Assembly: GCF_954871325.1 (NCBI RefSeq)
Contig: NC_088775.1
Span: 12,501,561 to 12,565,560, forward strand
DNA: 64,000 nt
Direction of reading: 5' to 3'
From: Gordionus sp. m RMFG-2023
Lineage: Eukaryota; Nematomorpha; Gordioida; Chordodea; Parachordodidae
Part shown: piece after piece, positions 12,701 through 27,700 of the stretch
Layout of the letters: each line of letters starts with the position of its first letter
Numbering within the stretch: the first letter of the stretch is position 1
Notes under the pieces: model-generated
The model's database searches: none
What the model was told of the DNA's origin: nothing
The model's input: the letters and a program-made list of their open reading frames with translations, nothing else
Made by a program: the position numbers and the translations under genes

Positions 12701-15700
12701 ATCGATTCTGTTATAGGTTGTTTTGAATAAATACTGCTCAATTTTGTTTAAGGCTTTTTTTCTAGACCTCTTACCGCCTATTCCAACATTGTTATTTTTT
12801 TTAAACTCAGTTCGTATCTATCTTACGATAGACATGGTCTGCCCCTAAGTTTATGCGTGCTTAATAAGCCTGCAATTGGTACAACACCCATATTTTCAAC
12901 TCAATCTTTCAAACCCTATACCATCCATCTAATATTCTTATTTTCAGTATGCTCTATTTTAGTTAAGTCAATTACTTTTATGAATATATTTCACAATAGC
13001 TTTTTCAATTGAACGCTATTTGGTCTTGACTATCTACCAAACTTAAACAGACTTTAACGGTTTCATTTCTTCATCGCCTTCAGATGATGCGTTAAGCACA
13101 CACGCTAGCTATGCCATATTAAATATTCTCGAACCTGAGAATGAATATCTTTGGCTCTCTTTATAAACATTTGGTCAAATCCAATTCAGAACGGTCTTAA
13201 TTTTCGCATACATGACTTTTATCGGGGAGTTATTTTACGTGAAAGCTAGTATTAGTCAAATGCATTCGATGTTTCGATATCAGTGGCAAAACCTGCTACT
13301 ATAGATTTGATGGCGAAGAAACTTTAACGGATTCGTTGGAAACAGTAGTCTAATTTCAGCAACGGGTTTAATGGCAGCAGTAAAAAGGGGCACGCCAGCT
13401 ACTAAAGGAAATCTGATCATTCGCAAATCGGAGGGGAATGTAGCAAGTGACATTAATATTACTTACCTGCGTACCATCAATATAATTGACTTTAATAGCG
13501 GAGGATTTCTAAAGGCTTCCTTTATTATTGGTAGTAGTTAAACGAGTTTTATTTACTAATAACTCATAATGTAAAATTAGGTAAATTTAAGTGAAACATT
13601 CATATCGCGATAGGAAATGACTGCGCGTGTGAACCGTGCAAATAAATAATAACTAAGTTCTTTTATTTTCTAACATTACTTACATTATATATTTATTTTC
13701 CGGTAAAGCCAAAGCCAAATATTGATAGATTCGTTGACTAATAGTATGAACAAGATGATTAAGATTTGCGGTCTATGTGACCTATCAGATCCCAAAATGG
13801 CATTTATTACGTCACTTTGCAAGGCCTCTCTACCTAATCATTATCCTTACATAAAACAAATTCTCTGTCAAGGTAATTCCTCTTTCTGGAATAAATAATG
13901 TAATTTATTTAAAGATTTAAGATCACAATTTTCCTTTTTTCGTTAAAATTTAATAACCAAAAATCATTATTTTATAAGATGACCGATAAATAAAAACACA
14001 GTATAAAAATATAAAAATATCTAACCATGTGTTTTAATATATATATTTCGTTTTAGTTATCCTTCATCTTTTGATTTTTTTTACCTTCCCCAACATATTC
14101 CTGCCTTTAAAAACATCATTAAAATTTGTTTTATTTTAGACGAAACAAACGGTTCCCCTATTTTGGAAAATAAGAACGAAAATATTGCTCTCAAGGACCA
14201 TCGCGCTATTACCACATTCTCCGTAATTTTTAATACTTAACATATTTATTAACAGTATATATAATGAGTTGAATTCTCTAAAAGATTATGGTTCGAATAA
14301 TTCGCTTTTTGGTGATATTTATAGAGTCAAATAATTAATGACATAGTAAACAAGTAATTATAATATAATCATTACTCAAGTAACAGCGAATGGCGCTATC
14401 CTTATTTTGGGCGCGCTAAACAAATATTTTTCGTATATAAATAAATATTTTAGTCTTATAACTCTAATTTAATTTAGGCGTGTTCTCGATATATAAATTT
14501 TTACAGAAAGAAAGAAAATAACCTATATTAGAAATAATATAAATTAAAAAATGAAGAAGAATTAAAATTAATTAATCCAATATATTCAATCCTTAATTCA
14601 CTATATTCCAATGATCAATCTAACCACGCTTCTTAACATATTTTTTATCATTTCCCACCAGAGAAGGCAAACCTTGAAAAAATGATGAGACAAATCAAGG
14701 ACGGGCTTGAAAATCCAAAAAAAATTAAATTAATCGTTGGGAAAATTCGTTGAATATTCATTTACGACTCATATTTTCAATTTTATGAAACAATTTGCAA
14801 ACTTAAGGCCGAAATTATTTAAAATTATGAAATTTGAAAAATCCCGAACCGGGATTGAAAATGCTATATTTCAAATCCGATCCTGTCTTGAAATTTTTTT
14901 TAAAATCCGGTCTAGACTTGAAATTGCGAATTTTTAAAAAATCCAGTCCGAGCTTACAATTTCGTTAGCAGGTCTCTGATTCTTACTTATTTTCTTAAAA
15001 AAATCTTTTCTTTTATAATGATGAATCGCAAATTTTATTTTATTAAAGAGCAAAAATATATTTAAAACTTTTTACTTTTGTAATAATTTTCGTTTATTTA
15101 TCAAAACAATTATATAACGATTTTTTCAGTTTAGTCATAAAAGCGAGAGATGCTTTATAGCTTTACTTGAATTGATTCGCGAAGATGGCAAGATGCTTTG
15201 CTCGACTTGGAAAATCATGTTAGCCACTATACACGTAAGTATATTTATAATTATAAATTATCTTAGAACTAGATCTCTAGTAACCGGGACAAATATGTAC
15301 CAGCCCCCCCCCCCCCCATTTTTTATAAAAATTAAAAATTCCCAGGGAACTGTATAACTCATTTTAATGGGTGTTTATTTAAAAAAAAGAATTTATTCCC
15401 ATATGAATCACTGTTTCCAAATGTTCTTCAAATTAAAAAAATTCTTCAAATATTATTTATCTCTGAAGGATTTTTTTAAAAAAACAGGATTCTTGATAAA
15501 AAAAATTTTTGTAAATTATCTTTTATTGATTATTTATGCATAAAAAATCTTTCATGATTGAAATTACATTTTTTTTAAAAAAAAAATTAATTCTGATTTT
15601 CAAAAATTTTTTAAATTTTTGGCGAAAAAAATCTTTAAAATATCTTTTAAGTTTTTTTCCAAACTTTGCATATGACAAAGTTTGGAACCAAAATCTGGAA

Positions 15701-18700
15701 CTCAAGTAACGGGAAATCTAGGAACCGGAAGAACTAGTAATTAAAATATATTAAAAACCTGTATGTCATTTTTTTTAATGATTTAAAACCGAAACCCTTT
15801 TAAGTCCATGTTCTAAAACTTTATTATATCTTTTCTATTCTTTCTTTTCACTCTTTCTTTAAGTAAATTTAGGATAGATGAGCATCCTTTTTCTACCCCC
15901 CTGCTATTACTGCACAATTTTGTCCATCCCGCTGATTTTTTTACACATAAAAAATAACTCTTAGCACATCACATTGATCATGGGATTCAAGCTTCCCGTT
16001 TACCACAGGGTCTATTACGACAATAAAGGAGCCCCTAAATCGACGCTCCAACCCCAAAAAGTATCGACTCCGGTCACTAACGGAGAAAATAACGTTAAAT
16101 CTAATAATAATAAAATTGGATTTAATACCGCGAATGGTGGTACTCAAGATGTGGCTACCACTCAATCAAATTATCCATTTTCTTCGAGGATTCAGAATCT
16201 ACTGACGAATTTATTCGAAAATTCCTTGTATATATATAATTGACTTTAAATTATACACTAACTTTTTCTAAATATGTTTTATAAAAGTATTATTATCTAT
16301 ATATATATTATTCATTTTTAGGAATTATTCTGAAAAAAATCTTCTGAATTTGTTTGATGCTCTAATTGAACTCTCCGAGCAGGTTGCAGAATATACCACG
16401 ACATATAAAGTTATCTCAACTTTTATATTTATAGAAAGTCTTAAAATGTTAATATATACCTAAATTAATTGCGCAATTTATTTTTGTGTTTACATTTTTA
16501 ATATTAATACTTAGAAACATTATTCTTGGCATATATTAAACATAATATAATATTATTTATTAAGCCATTTTAATATACATTACTCCGTTTGATTGTAGCA
16601 ATCTTAAAAATAACCAAATCATTCGATTACAAGTCACTTTTTACAATTTGGATGATTTTCCCACTTTTATTTATAATATTTTTTTTATATCTTGTATATA
16701 CTGAATATTTTATAAACAACTTTTATTTGTTTTATAATAAAAAAAATAGGAGCCGACCCATATGCCCTCATTATTCCCGCTCTCAAAACTTTTCGAAGTA
16801 GCCCACCTCAATACCTTCAGAGCATCTCTATACTGGCAGGCGGTGGTTCAGTCATATATTTGCGACGATGTCATAATTGACGAAATCGGGAATCACGAAA
16901 ACATGAAAATCAAAGAATTTTGCGACGAAAATTTGATATTACTGATTAGATTCGCTTTGGACAAGAAATTATTGGATTTTGAAAACCAGGAAAAAAAGAA
17001 TGATGACCACAGTGTAAAATAAGGATTTTATTTATTACTTTTTTTTCGATAACTTGAGAGATTTAAACAATTTTACCGGTATAATATCGTATCCCCCTTA
17101 TATTTGTGTTTCTAATGGAATAATCAAAAACCCAGATATTGTTTCAAACCAGTGTATTATGCCTCTCCAGCTTTGATCCCCCCCCCCTAAAGCTATTAAT
17201 TTTAAGTCAAATATTATGAATATTATAAGAGTGTTACTCATTGAATGCGATACATCTACTACAAATCATATAAATATTTTAAAATTTGTTTAATTTTTAT
17301 TTAAAATTTGATAAGTGAATTCTTCTTAATATTTTAATAGCCAAGCTTCGATAATTCGCGATGCGATGCTCAAGTATCGATTCTTGCTATATTCAGCCCT
17401 TTGCTAAGCGTTATCGCCAAATGTCCCAACAAACTCTCCGAACTCAAAATATCCCATTTAAGCGCTCTACTGTCACTTTTAAGAGAAAAGGGGAAATCTA
17501 TCATACTCAATTCGAATACCCGATTTAGTACCGTCAGTAACGCGATGAGCTGTCAAGACGAACATTCTTTGGGTCGAAACGAGAGTATTGATTGTTTATC
17601 TAGTCTAATTAATACGCTCGGATCTGTTGCTGACAATCAAACTATTAACGTTCAATCACCACCATCGAAAAAAGATGTTAAAATAGGAGACGACATTCTC
17701 GTAGATCATATGAAAGGTTGTTTTTTTATAAACAAAAGAAAATTATTAATATCTCATGCGAAACTTTTTACAAATTAAAAGAAAGTTAAAAATATGAACT
17801 TAATAGAGGAATATAAATTTGATTGTAAATCTTTATATTTTAAATTAAAATACTAAGAATTAAAAACGTAAGGTTTACAGGCATACCAATACAGCCTTGT
17901 AGAAGCCTATCATCCGATTTTTAATAATCACATTACGGGAAAAATGTCAATGGTATAACAGAATAAAATAAACTAACTAATAAAAATATATATTACTCCC
18001 AGCCTCTTATTTTAAAGATTTCTTACAAAGTTTTTATGCCCTACATCATTGATTGGGATATGAAATAAATTGGGATTCTGAATCTCTCAATTTTAAAATC
18101 ATTTTACTGAGGACGAATAATAATTTTAAAAATTTGATATGATAGGAGATGTATTCCGACATATTAGAGCATCCACGCCGTGAATTTTGGACGATTTGAC
18201 TTAGATATTTATGGAGTATTTTCTACTTCTATCATTTTTCATATAAATTTTTCAAAATGTTTATGATGGCGAAAATTGTCCAAAATTTACAGGGTAGGTG
18301 CCCTAACACATACTGGATGCATTTCTGGTCATATCAGATTTTTAAAAATTTAGAAATCTCCCTCAGTAAATGAGATAAAATTCAAATATTTTTACTCCCC
18401 CTAAGGGTTATTAATATCCCAATATGATAGATATACTAACACTCTATTCTCGTATATAGAATATCAAAGATTTTTATTGCAATCTTCTAGACTACTGACA
18501 TAAGTTGTTTTAAAAAAAATATAAATTAACCTGGCGGTAAGAAACTTAAATAAAGATGTTTGGAAATTGAATTAATCGTGGATAAAGTTAATATAGCTGA
18601 TATTTATTGTATTTCCACTTATACCTTTCTTGAATATATGTAAATTGAAAAATGTGCAATATATTATCTCTATTTTTTATAAACTATCACTCCGGACAAA

Positions 18701-21700
18701 AACAACTATACTATATATGTTACCAGTAAATGTCCGCGCAACCGCGTCAGAAATTCGAACAAAATCGAAATACCCACTATTACCACTTAAAATTTACTAT
18801 CGCGGGTCGTGTCCTCCCCCTCCTCCCTCCTCTCATATAAATGGTCACAAGACATTTTAGTTTAGGAGGCCTAAAATAAAAACTAATCAATTTTTATTTA
18901 TTCAGATTTGACCTTCAAAACTTTTTTTGCTATATTTGATAGTTTCAGTTAAAGATTTAAACCGGAAGTAGGACTTTTTTAATTAGCTTTTATTTGATAC
19001 CCATATCAAAAAAAATTATTTTATAATTTTATAGGAACACCATAATTTTTTTTTAAAATATTCAGAACTGGAAGTTGAAGCCATTTTTGTCCAAGTTACA
19101 AACTGGACCCAAATTACAACCCCATATATATTCATTACATCCCCATTTTATTTACATTTTTTTTAACAATTAAAAACCAAACTCCAAGCATCTGACAACA
19201 ATATCAATTCATCTAATTGCATATCTACAGCGTTTCAATGTCTATGCCTACTGATTAACGATTTTTTGCCTCATTTTTCAGCGAATTGTCTTAAGAATTG
19301 TATATCAGTTGTGTCCAAATATTCGGCTCAAGAAGTTCATTTAAATATCTCGTTGACATCAATAGGCTTACTGGTAAGTTTATTTTTAAAATATTATTTG
19401 GACAGGTAAGAACAAAAAAGAAAGAAAGAAGGAAAGTTCAATTAAGTTATATCAATTAAAGTTCTTTTTTTTTGTTCAAAGGCCGAAGATATTGTAATTC
19501 TAGGATTGATGAAATCTGATACTTGATTTGTTAGGACTTTATTTGTAAAGCTTATTATTTAAATGTAAAAAAATCAATTTTATTAAATTTAATTATCTAT
19601 CAGTAAATTCAAGTTTATAATTATATTATATGTACCATTTTTCCTTTTCACTATAATATATTATCAATATAAATTGAATAACGCAATAATATATAAAGTT
19701 TAAAAATGTAAAAATCAGGCGCGTACACAGCGGGGGGTGGGGTAAGGGAACAAATCCCTCCAAAACCAAAAATCTAGATACCGGCTAAAATATTTTTCAC
19801 AAATATTTCCGATTACTACACCTTATTGCATTAATTTTCTAAAGCTTTATTGATGTATCTTTAAAATCGGTACATAGCCTTAAGCTACCATTCTCTTTAT
19901 AAACAGCAGCTATCGGACTTGCCCATCCAACATCTTTTACCGGCTCGATGAAATTATCTTATATCCATCTATTAGTTCTTTACCCAATATGGTGATATTA
20001 TCTTAGTCATCTTTTTTTCAAATAGAGTTTAATATTAGCTTAATTTATAGTTTTGTTGTTCATTTTTGATTTTAATTTTTTATAAGTTTTTTATTTTATC
20101 ATCATAATTCTTATCTATTTTTCCAACAAATTTATTTAAAATATTTTTGAAAACATTGATCAATGATCTTCCCATCAAAGCATTTTTCCTGCTTTCGAGA
20201 TCACAACCTCTAATTTTTGTATTGCCATTATATTTCACTTGAGTTGTATATGCTGTAAATTGTAATTTAGATTTTTTTTATTTCAGATATAACTATTTTC
20301 TTTGCTATCTCACTAATTATTATTAAAAGAATATGCATACTGATAATCTTTTTAATATGATATTTTTAAAAAATATAAATTTTTTTTTATAAAAATAAAA
20401 ACTCAAATTATGATGTTTGTATTTAAGCTAGATTATTTCCCATTATATTTATCCGAGTGTCGATTTTTGGAAATAGCTTTAGGACACCACAACGTTGATT
20501 AATGCCGAATTATTTTTTCAATTTATTAAATTAGTAGATAATTTAAATTACTACCAAGCTTTAGATAAGCCGTTTATCATCCATGGTGATGATGATGATT
20601 GGCTTATGATACCATGTATACATTTGTCAAATTTTAGACATTATATTAATATTTGATATATTTTCATTTTACATGATATTAGTTATAAATAAATAAAAGA
20701 AAATGAAAAAAAAAACTATTAGAAAGAAAGAAAGCAGAAAAGAATATTGTATTAAGCATAAAAAAATGTGTATAATTTTCCGAAAGAATGAACAGTTACT
20801 GATTTGTACATTAATAGGATAGGAAAACATTTTCGAAATCCACCATGCACAGATAGTGTTAATGGAAATTTTACTTAATAATCATGATAAAAAAAAGTTG
20901 AAGAAGCATAAAACTCCGGGTTTAGATAATATAACAGAACACCCAACAGCCTTCCATCCAAGTGCCATCATTTTTACTAGTTTAAGCTATATCAGGAAAC
21001 CATTAGAGTAGAACATATTATTTTGATTTCGCAAAACTGGGAATTACTAGCTGAGTCGATTAATAACGGCTAACTCTCGAGAATATTACTCAAGCCTGAA
21101 GATTTTACTCATATATGGCACAAAGGTTTAAACATCTATTAGCCACTCAAGATTTGGACAACATTTTTTTCTGGTTAAATTATTGAGTTAGCCATTTTTA
21201 AAAATCACCTCAAATCAAGCGGCTTAATAACACTACTCTCACTTAAATTGTGTCTAAAATATTTATAGTAATGCTAAAGGATCTTATAGTTATATCTATC
21301 CCCCCCCCCATTTATTTCCAAAATATATATGTGCATACAGGCCAAAAAAATGTTCTTGGAACCAATCCTGGCTTTAGAAATAATAATGCAAGAGTGTGAT
21401 TAATATAGCTATTCTTTTTTCTATATTTGTTCACGACGTAAAAGCTATGACTAACTTAAGGATATCTGACCACAAAATGCTTAAAGCAGATGTTGTAATT
21501 AAGAATTTATCGGGAAGGTCATTCTAATTTGCTAGCAGTACCGCTTAGAAGAGGAATCTAAATAATCTTTAATATCTGAGATTAAAATGAGTCTTATTTT
21601 TTAGATATCGGTTAAGTAAAGCTAAATAATGTTTAAGAAGGATATAAAGGAGGCAATGGCCTTTTAAACGACCGACAACAATCACTTGAGGAAAGAATGG

Positions 21701-24700
21701 ATGTCGGTAGAGATAAAATCACTGAACTCCGATAAAACATAAACTTGGATAGTAATCTTTGGAAAGTAGTTCAAAGATTATTAAGAAGCAACAACCGGAT
21801 CTTTGTAGCAAAAAATGAAATTGATAATGATACAAAAGAAAATGACGTTCAGGATGCATATAAAAAACTTAAATATTTCTGCAAAGCGGGCTTCAAGAAA
21901 TTACCATATATTATAATGGAAAAACAATAGAGGGATTCTGGATCAAGATGTATTGATTGCGGTTTAGAATAACCAGTACATAAATGTCTTCGACTCTTTA
22001 AGACCAGCAATACTCGGATCAGAGAAACAAGAGGCAATATCCACCCCCGGGTTTTCCTTGGAATAGATCAACGCAGTTATAAAAAATGTTGCCATTTATT
22101 ATATCTTTATAGTGATATAATTGAATTTGGATTAGGATCATTGAAACAAGTTCTTTTTCCAGTAAATACTTCAATATGTTAATTTTATCAACCTTTTTTT
22201 TCATATTTTACATTTTTAAAATATAAAATTCGACCGGGATTATACTATTAATATTATTAATGCATTTTATGATTGCCAGATATATTTGTAAGCTCGATAT
22301 TCATAAATTTATTAAATATTAACTTAACAATGATGTCTCATAATTCTTAAAGTTGAGGGTCAATTATTATTATTGAAATTAACTTCAGCCTGGGTTTCAT
22401 ATTAAATCTTAAATGTTACTTTTAAAATTTTAAATACTCACTTTACTTATAAATATTTTTTTAAAAACAGTGGAATATATCAGACTACCTGCACCAAAAT
22501 TACGAAAAACTATATTACAAACTCCAACACGATGAAAATGACTTGATTCATTCAAACACTTTGGAATCCTACTTTAAAGTGGATAGCGACCAAATACATC
22601 CAAATATAAAGAACATGGATTTAAATCCGATATCCAAAAATGAGATGAACACGGATAACGATATCGATTATACTCCCAACACGATTTGGATGTGTCTGTA
22701 TTCCAAATTGGCGTGTTCTTGTTTAGATCACAGGCCCTCTGTCAGAAAGAGTGCATGCCAAACTCTTTTCTCAACTTTGGAAGCGCATGGTTTATTATTG
22801 GGCCCAGATTCTAGTCGGATCTTTATCCGGAAGGTAAAGTATATATAAAACATCGCGAGAAAATACGAAATTAAAAGCAACTTGTTTATTTATTCCTTTT
22901 TTTAAATTGACCATTGACCAACATAACGTTTTAAAATGAGCTTTCGAATTTTATTGAGCATAAAAAGGTAGATTTAAAGATTTTCACCTTATTGGAATTA
23001 TAAGTTATTTTAATGGTAAATCATAAAATCGAAGAGTAAAATTACATTTTTTGAAAGACTTCGGCTGTGCGTAAATTATTTTAATATTTTATTCACGTAG
23101 ATTCTTTTTCCCTTGTTAGATCACGTGAGAATAAACGCTATTAACGCTTCCACTCAAAAATCCCAAAATTTGTTGAGGAAAAATAATCCCTCCTTATTGA
23201 TCCATCATTCGCGAGATACGCCCATAAAGCAATGGTCAGAGACTCAGACTATGGCCCTAGAGGGTCTTGCCCGTATATTTACCAATCGCCATATTGCTTT
23301 GGATGCTATAGGTTATTTGACTATAATATCAACCAACTTTGCTTAGGAATACCTGAAAAATGGGGAATAATATAAAGAAAAAATAATAAAATATTTGTGT
23401 CTGAAGTATGAGTGATAATTATAGAAAAATTTATTAAAAACATGTATTATTACGTCATTATGACTTACTTCTACCACGGGTGGGGGGTTATGACGCGAGA
23501 TCCTCATTGACAGGGGTAGAAGGAGGTAAGAGATATGTCTTGCTAATATGGATTTCCTTTTCCATTTCTTTCTAATTTTGATGATTTGTTTTTTTTGCTA
23601 AAAATTTTCGTCATTGTCATATGGGGGGGGGGAGTAGAAGCGTCTACTTGTGTTAAGCTTGAGAAAATATTTTTCTAATATTTATATATCAAAAAAACAT
23701 TCAATAATTAGATTTTTATGAATCCTGGTGCTGGGTCATGCTCTATATAGAAAATTGCGTCTTATCTACTGAGTCGAGCGAGATATCTTTAGCCGCTATC
23801 AAATGTTTTAAGGAGATGTCGGAGTTGAATTTGAATGAAATATATTCTAAAACGGAGGATAAAAACTTAGATGACTATTTAGTCAAAAGGTTTCTTTTTT
23901 TCTTTCATTCATAATTTGTGATTTAAACATGGGCGTTCTTTTATGAATTATGCGTGCTAAAATAACTTATTTTTATCATTTTTTATTACTAACCACTGCG
24001 CTAGGCTAAATATTTAAAGAGCGACTTCATTTGACAGTTGATTAGGGTCTCGTCCTTACTTGTTTGAACACTGTTTTTAAAACAAGTTCATCATAAAAAA
24101 AATAATAGATCACCTTTTAGCAGTGCGAGCGTTTTAAAAGCAGCGCTAAAGAAGTAGGTTAAGATGAGACTAAAAATGATTCATTATCAATTTTTCTTTG
24201 TTATAATGATTCTTGATTTATCCTCTTAATTATTAACTTAGAGAAGAAGAAAAAAAGGATCTCATTAAAGGATGTTTATAAACGCGATCAGCTGTTAAAT
24301 GGAATCGTTTTTGGCATTTGCCGTAAATTCAGCGTTAAAATGTTGGCAAAAACGTGGCTAAAAAAATATTTATCAAACTTATTTTATAAAGAAAAGACTG
24401 GGCGTTTTCGTAATTTGATATCTTTTTCATCAATATTTTTATAATTAATAGTTAAAATAACTCTAAAAAGGATTATTATTAAAAAAGGCGGAAATATTTA
24501 CAATTATATCGCACATTAAAAATATTAAGTGTATCCCAGCTTTGGCGCACTTGGTTATCCATGAGTTTCCTCTCGTTTCCGCCTTCGCTTTCTCTTTTAC
24601 CAAAAATCGTTCAAAAAATTTGTTCATGCGGCCACCGATGCGCCGACCTACTCTTTGACCAGAGCTTATATCAAGCCATTTCCAAATTAATCACCGATAA

Positions 24701-27700
24701 TACAAATAACAATACGCCATTCTTGCAAACTGAGGCCGTTGAAACTCTTCATGAAGTGTTTGAAGTAATAAATGAAGGGAACAAATTATTTTAAAAAAAT
24801 AGTTGAAATTGCCTTATTGATATAATTATAAAAATGCATTTTATATATTTATCTTTTGGATTGAGTAGATTTGGCAAAGAATTATCTTCAAATTTTGATT
24901 GTTTTTTAATTGGCTAATATAATTTATTTAGTATGCAAATTGCCCATATTTTCTGTTTTTATATTATTTGGACATCTTTAGCTCTACCTGCTGTTTTACC
25001 TTCAGTTTTAACACCGCAATCAATTTTTGAACCTTTATAATTAAAAAATTTTTTAATAACTCCCAAACCCCCTATGGAATATATAAAACTATTACCAAAT
25101 CTGATTGTACTGGTAGTTATAAATGGTTGGAAGCATTACCAAGTCGTAACCAAGGTCATATCAGATGAAAAATTAAGTTGCCATGGGCCACTTAATTGGA
25201 TGTAACATTATTCAATCACATCCATGCATAAAATGTAAAATATCGGTTAATTCCAAATGAGATCTGGTCTTAATGATATATATAGTTATGCAAGACATGC
25301 AGCTATTAACTCAATTATTAGAGGACCCAAATACTAAACATCTTGGAGCCGCTAATTTATCACCCGATGATGGCCTAAGGCCAGATTGTTTAACTTGGAC
25401 GTTAGTCTTTAGGCAAATCCTTAATTTGGGACTTTACATGTTTCTTTTTTTCAAAAAATATAAATTCTAATCCGGTCTATATAGCCAAAAAATATTCAAA
25501 ATTAAAAAATCATGTTTTTTTTACCAATCATTTCTTCTTCCCTTGAACATGTTTCAAGTGATCCATTTAATGTGGGACTTAGAAATTATTGGAATATAGC
25601 TGATTCCGAAAAAAAATGCTCCAATGAGTAGTCGGGTGTAGTTATACATTTTTTTCTCTTAATAATTTCCTAAATTTTCTTTTGCTTCTTTTTTTCACTA
25701 GATCGTAGCCCAATCTCAGAATGAACCAATAACGCAAAGAGGCTTGGTTGTATACAAAGATTTCGTGCTCAACATGCAAGAATTTTCTCTCAACATTTTC
25801 GCTTTCGGTGATAATGGGGACATCGAAAAACGGGTAAAAATGTCAATCAATTATTAATTAAAAATAAACTCTTGATTTTATTTATAAGGCTATTAATAAT
25901 AATCCTTTGAAAAGGTTTATTGTAAGAGTGATAATTTTCATCATTTCCTTTTGATATGCTAATTTCAATTGGTAAGAAATAAAAGAGGAGAAAAATGTGA
26001 GTTTGAACTCTCTATGGAAAATGTGATTACACATAATTTTATGTTTTCTTGATTAATATTAGTATCTATTTCGTTTAAATTATTAAACTCCCTCTTTAAT
26101 TTTCTATCTCTAAAAAATGTTCTCATAAATTTTTTATATTAAAAAAAAATTTGAAACGCTTTCAAAAGGCGTTATAATTCGTATGGGATTGACGTTTCAC
26201 TACACGTGTCAAGTGTGGCGTCATAGTTTCTATTTTGTTTATAACTAGTTTTTTTTGTGGTTCGCTCAACATAATTGAGGAATTAGTGAGTACCAGTCAG
26301 GCATTAAATATTAGCCCAAACCAGATATTTAGTTTTTCTATATTTTTCAGATATGTTATGATGCAAATTTTGACAATTTTTTAAAATTATTTTGCTTAAA
26401 AATATTATACATTTAAATAGTAGACAAGATAAAAATTTCAGAATAAATATTTTTAATCGCTTTTTAATAGCAAGATTGTCTAATATTTGGTTGTGAATAT
26501 ATTTATTTCCATTATAATAGTAAAAACGCTCATAGGCACTAACCATGCACGAAACTTTGGCACACATGTTAGTTTTGGCTTCTAATTGTTCGATTAACTT
26601 TCATTCAAATTATATAAAGATATTACGTAAAAATAACATAAGCGGGGCCCGGTCGAAAACCGGGCAAATCAGAATTTGGAGGCGAAGCCCCCCCCCCCCT
26701 TTAAAAATTTTTTTTGTTACTCTTATCCCCCGTCTATTCATCTTCTAAATCATTGCAATTGGTAGTAAGATAATTTATAAAATTATGAATGACACGAATC
26801 AAATAGAAATTCAATTTTGATAAATTTTATTTATTTTCATTCAAATTCATGCAATGCTTTAGAATGATTCCAAGTCACCAAATCTCGAAAATTTTGGATC
26901 GACATGCATAGATATCTTAACACGTCTGTACTCCATCACGAATGACAATTTCAAACCATACATGAATATAGAAAAGCATATTGATGTTTATTTTTTTTAA
27001 TAAAAATTATTGAGCATACACTTAGAATATAATTATTTGATTTAAAAAAATAAATATGGTTATAATATATCTTGTCCGCCAAAATAAGATTGCTTGTTTT
27101 TTATATAAATTATTTCATTTTTACCTGAGAGGCTAATTGTATTTAAAAATTTTTATAGTACCAATTTTGGAATATTTGATGCATAATTTTTTTTATTCTA
27201 ATAATGATAATCTTACACGTAAATTGTTAATAATGGGAAATGTGTTCTTGAATAAAATTATTTATTTAAATATAATATAAATGCTTATTTGATATTAAAC
27301 ATATATATATATATATGCATTTCTCCATTAACATTATATTATTTATTTAAAATTTAGCATAAATTGCCAAATTAATAATTTCATTATTCAAGGAATCGCA
27401 AAAGTTAAGAGAGTAAGCCTGTCTTTGCTTTAGAAATTTTTTTTGGGAGAAGGTCAAACTACTAGCCCTGTGGCCTATAATCACGTTAACCGGCTCGATT
27501 TGAGCCGTTTTAAAAACTGCTAACTCAATATTTTTGCCAATTGCCTAAGCCTCGCAATTTCGCTAACAGATGTCTAAACCTTTGTGCCATTTATGAGCTA
27601 AATCTTTAGGCTTTCGTAATATATTTCTAGTTAAATATTGAGTTAGCCATTTTTAAAAATCTGCTCAAATTGAGCCGCTTGACAACACTTATCTATCTTG

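Noticed and set aside
15941-16165. Minus-strand frame opposite MON2 exon 15965-16227
   Set aside because: It is the antisense shadow of a real exon whose plus-strand reading fits MON2.
21745-22140. Plus-strand frame DSNLWKVVQRLLRSNNRIFV and following broken frames, looking like an old transposon-encoded protein
   Set aside because: The frame is short, followed by stops and has no motif I can assign. It lies in a MON2 intron and is not needed for the gene. It may be a relic but is not supported well enough to call.
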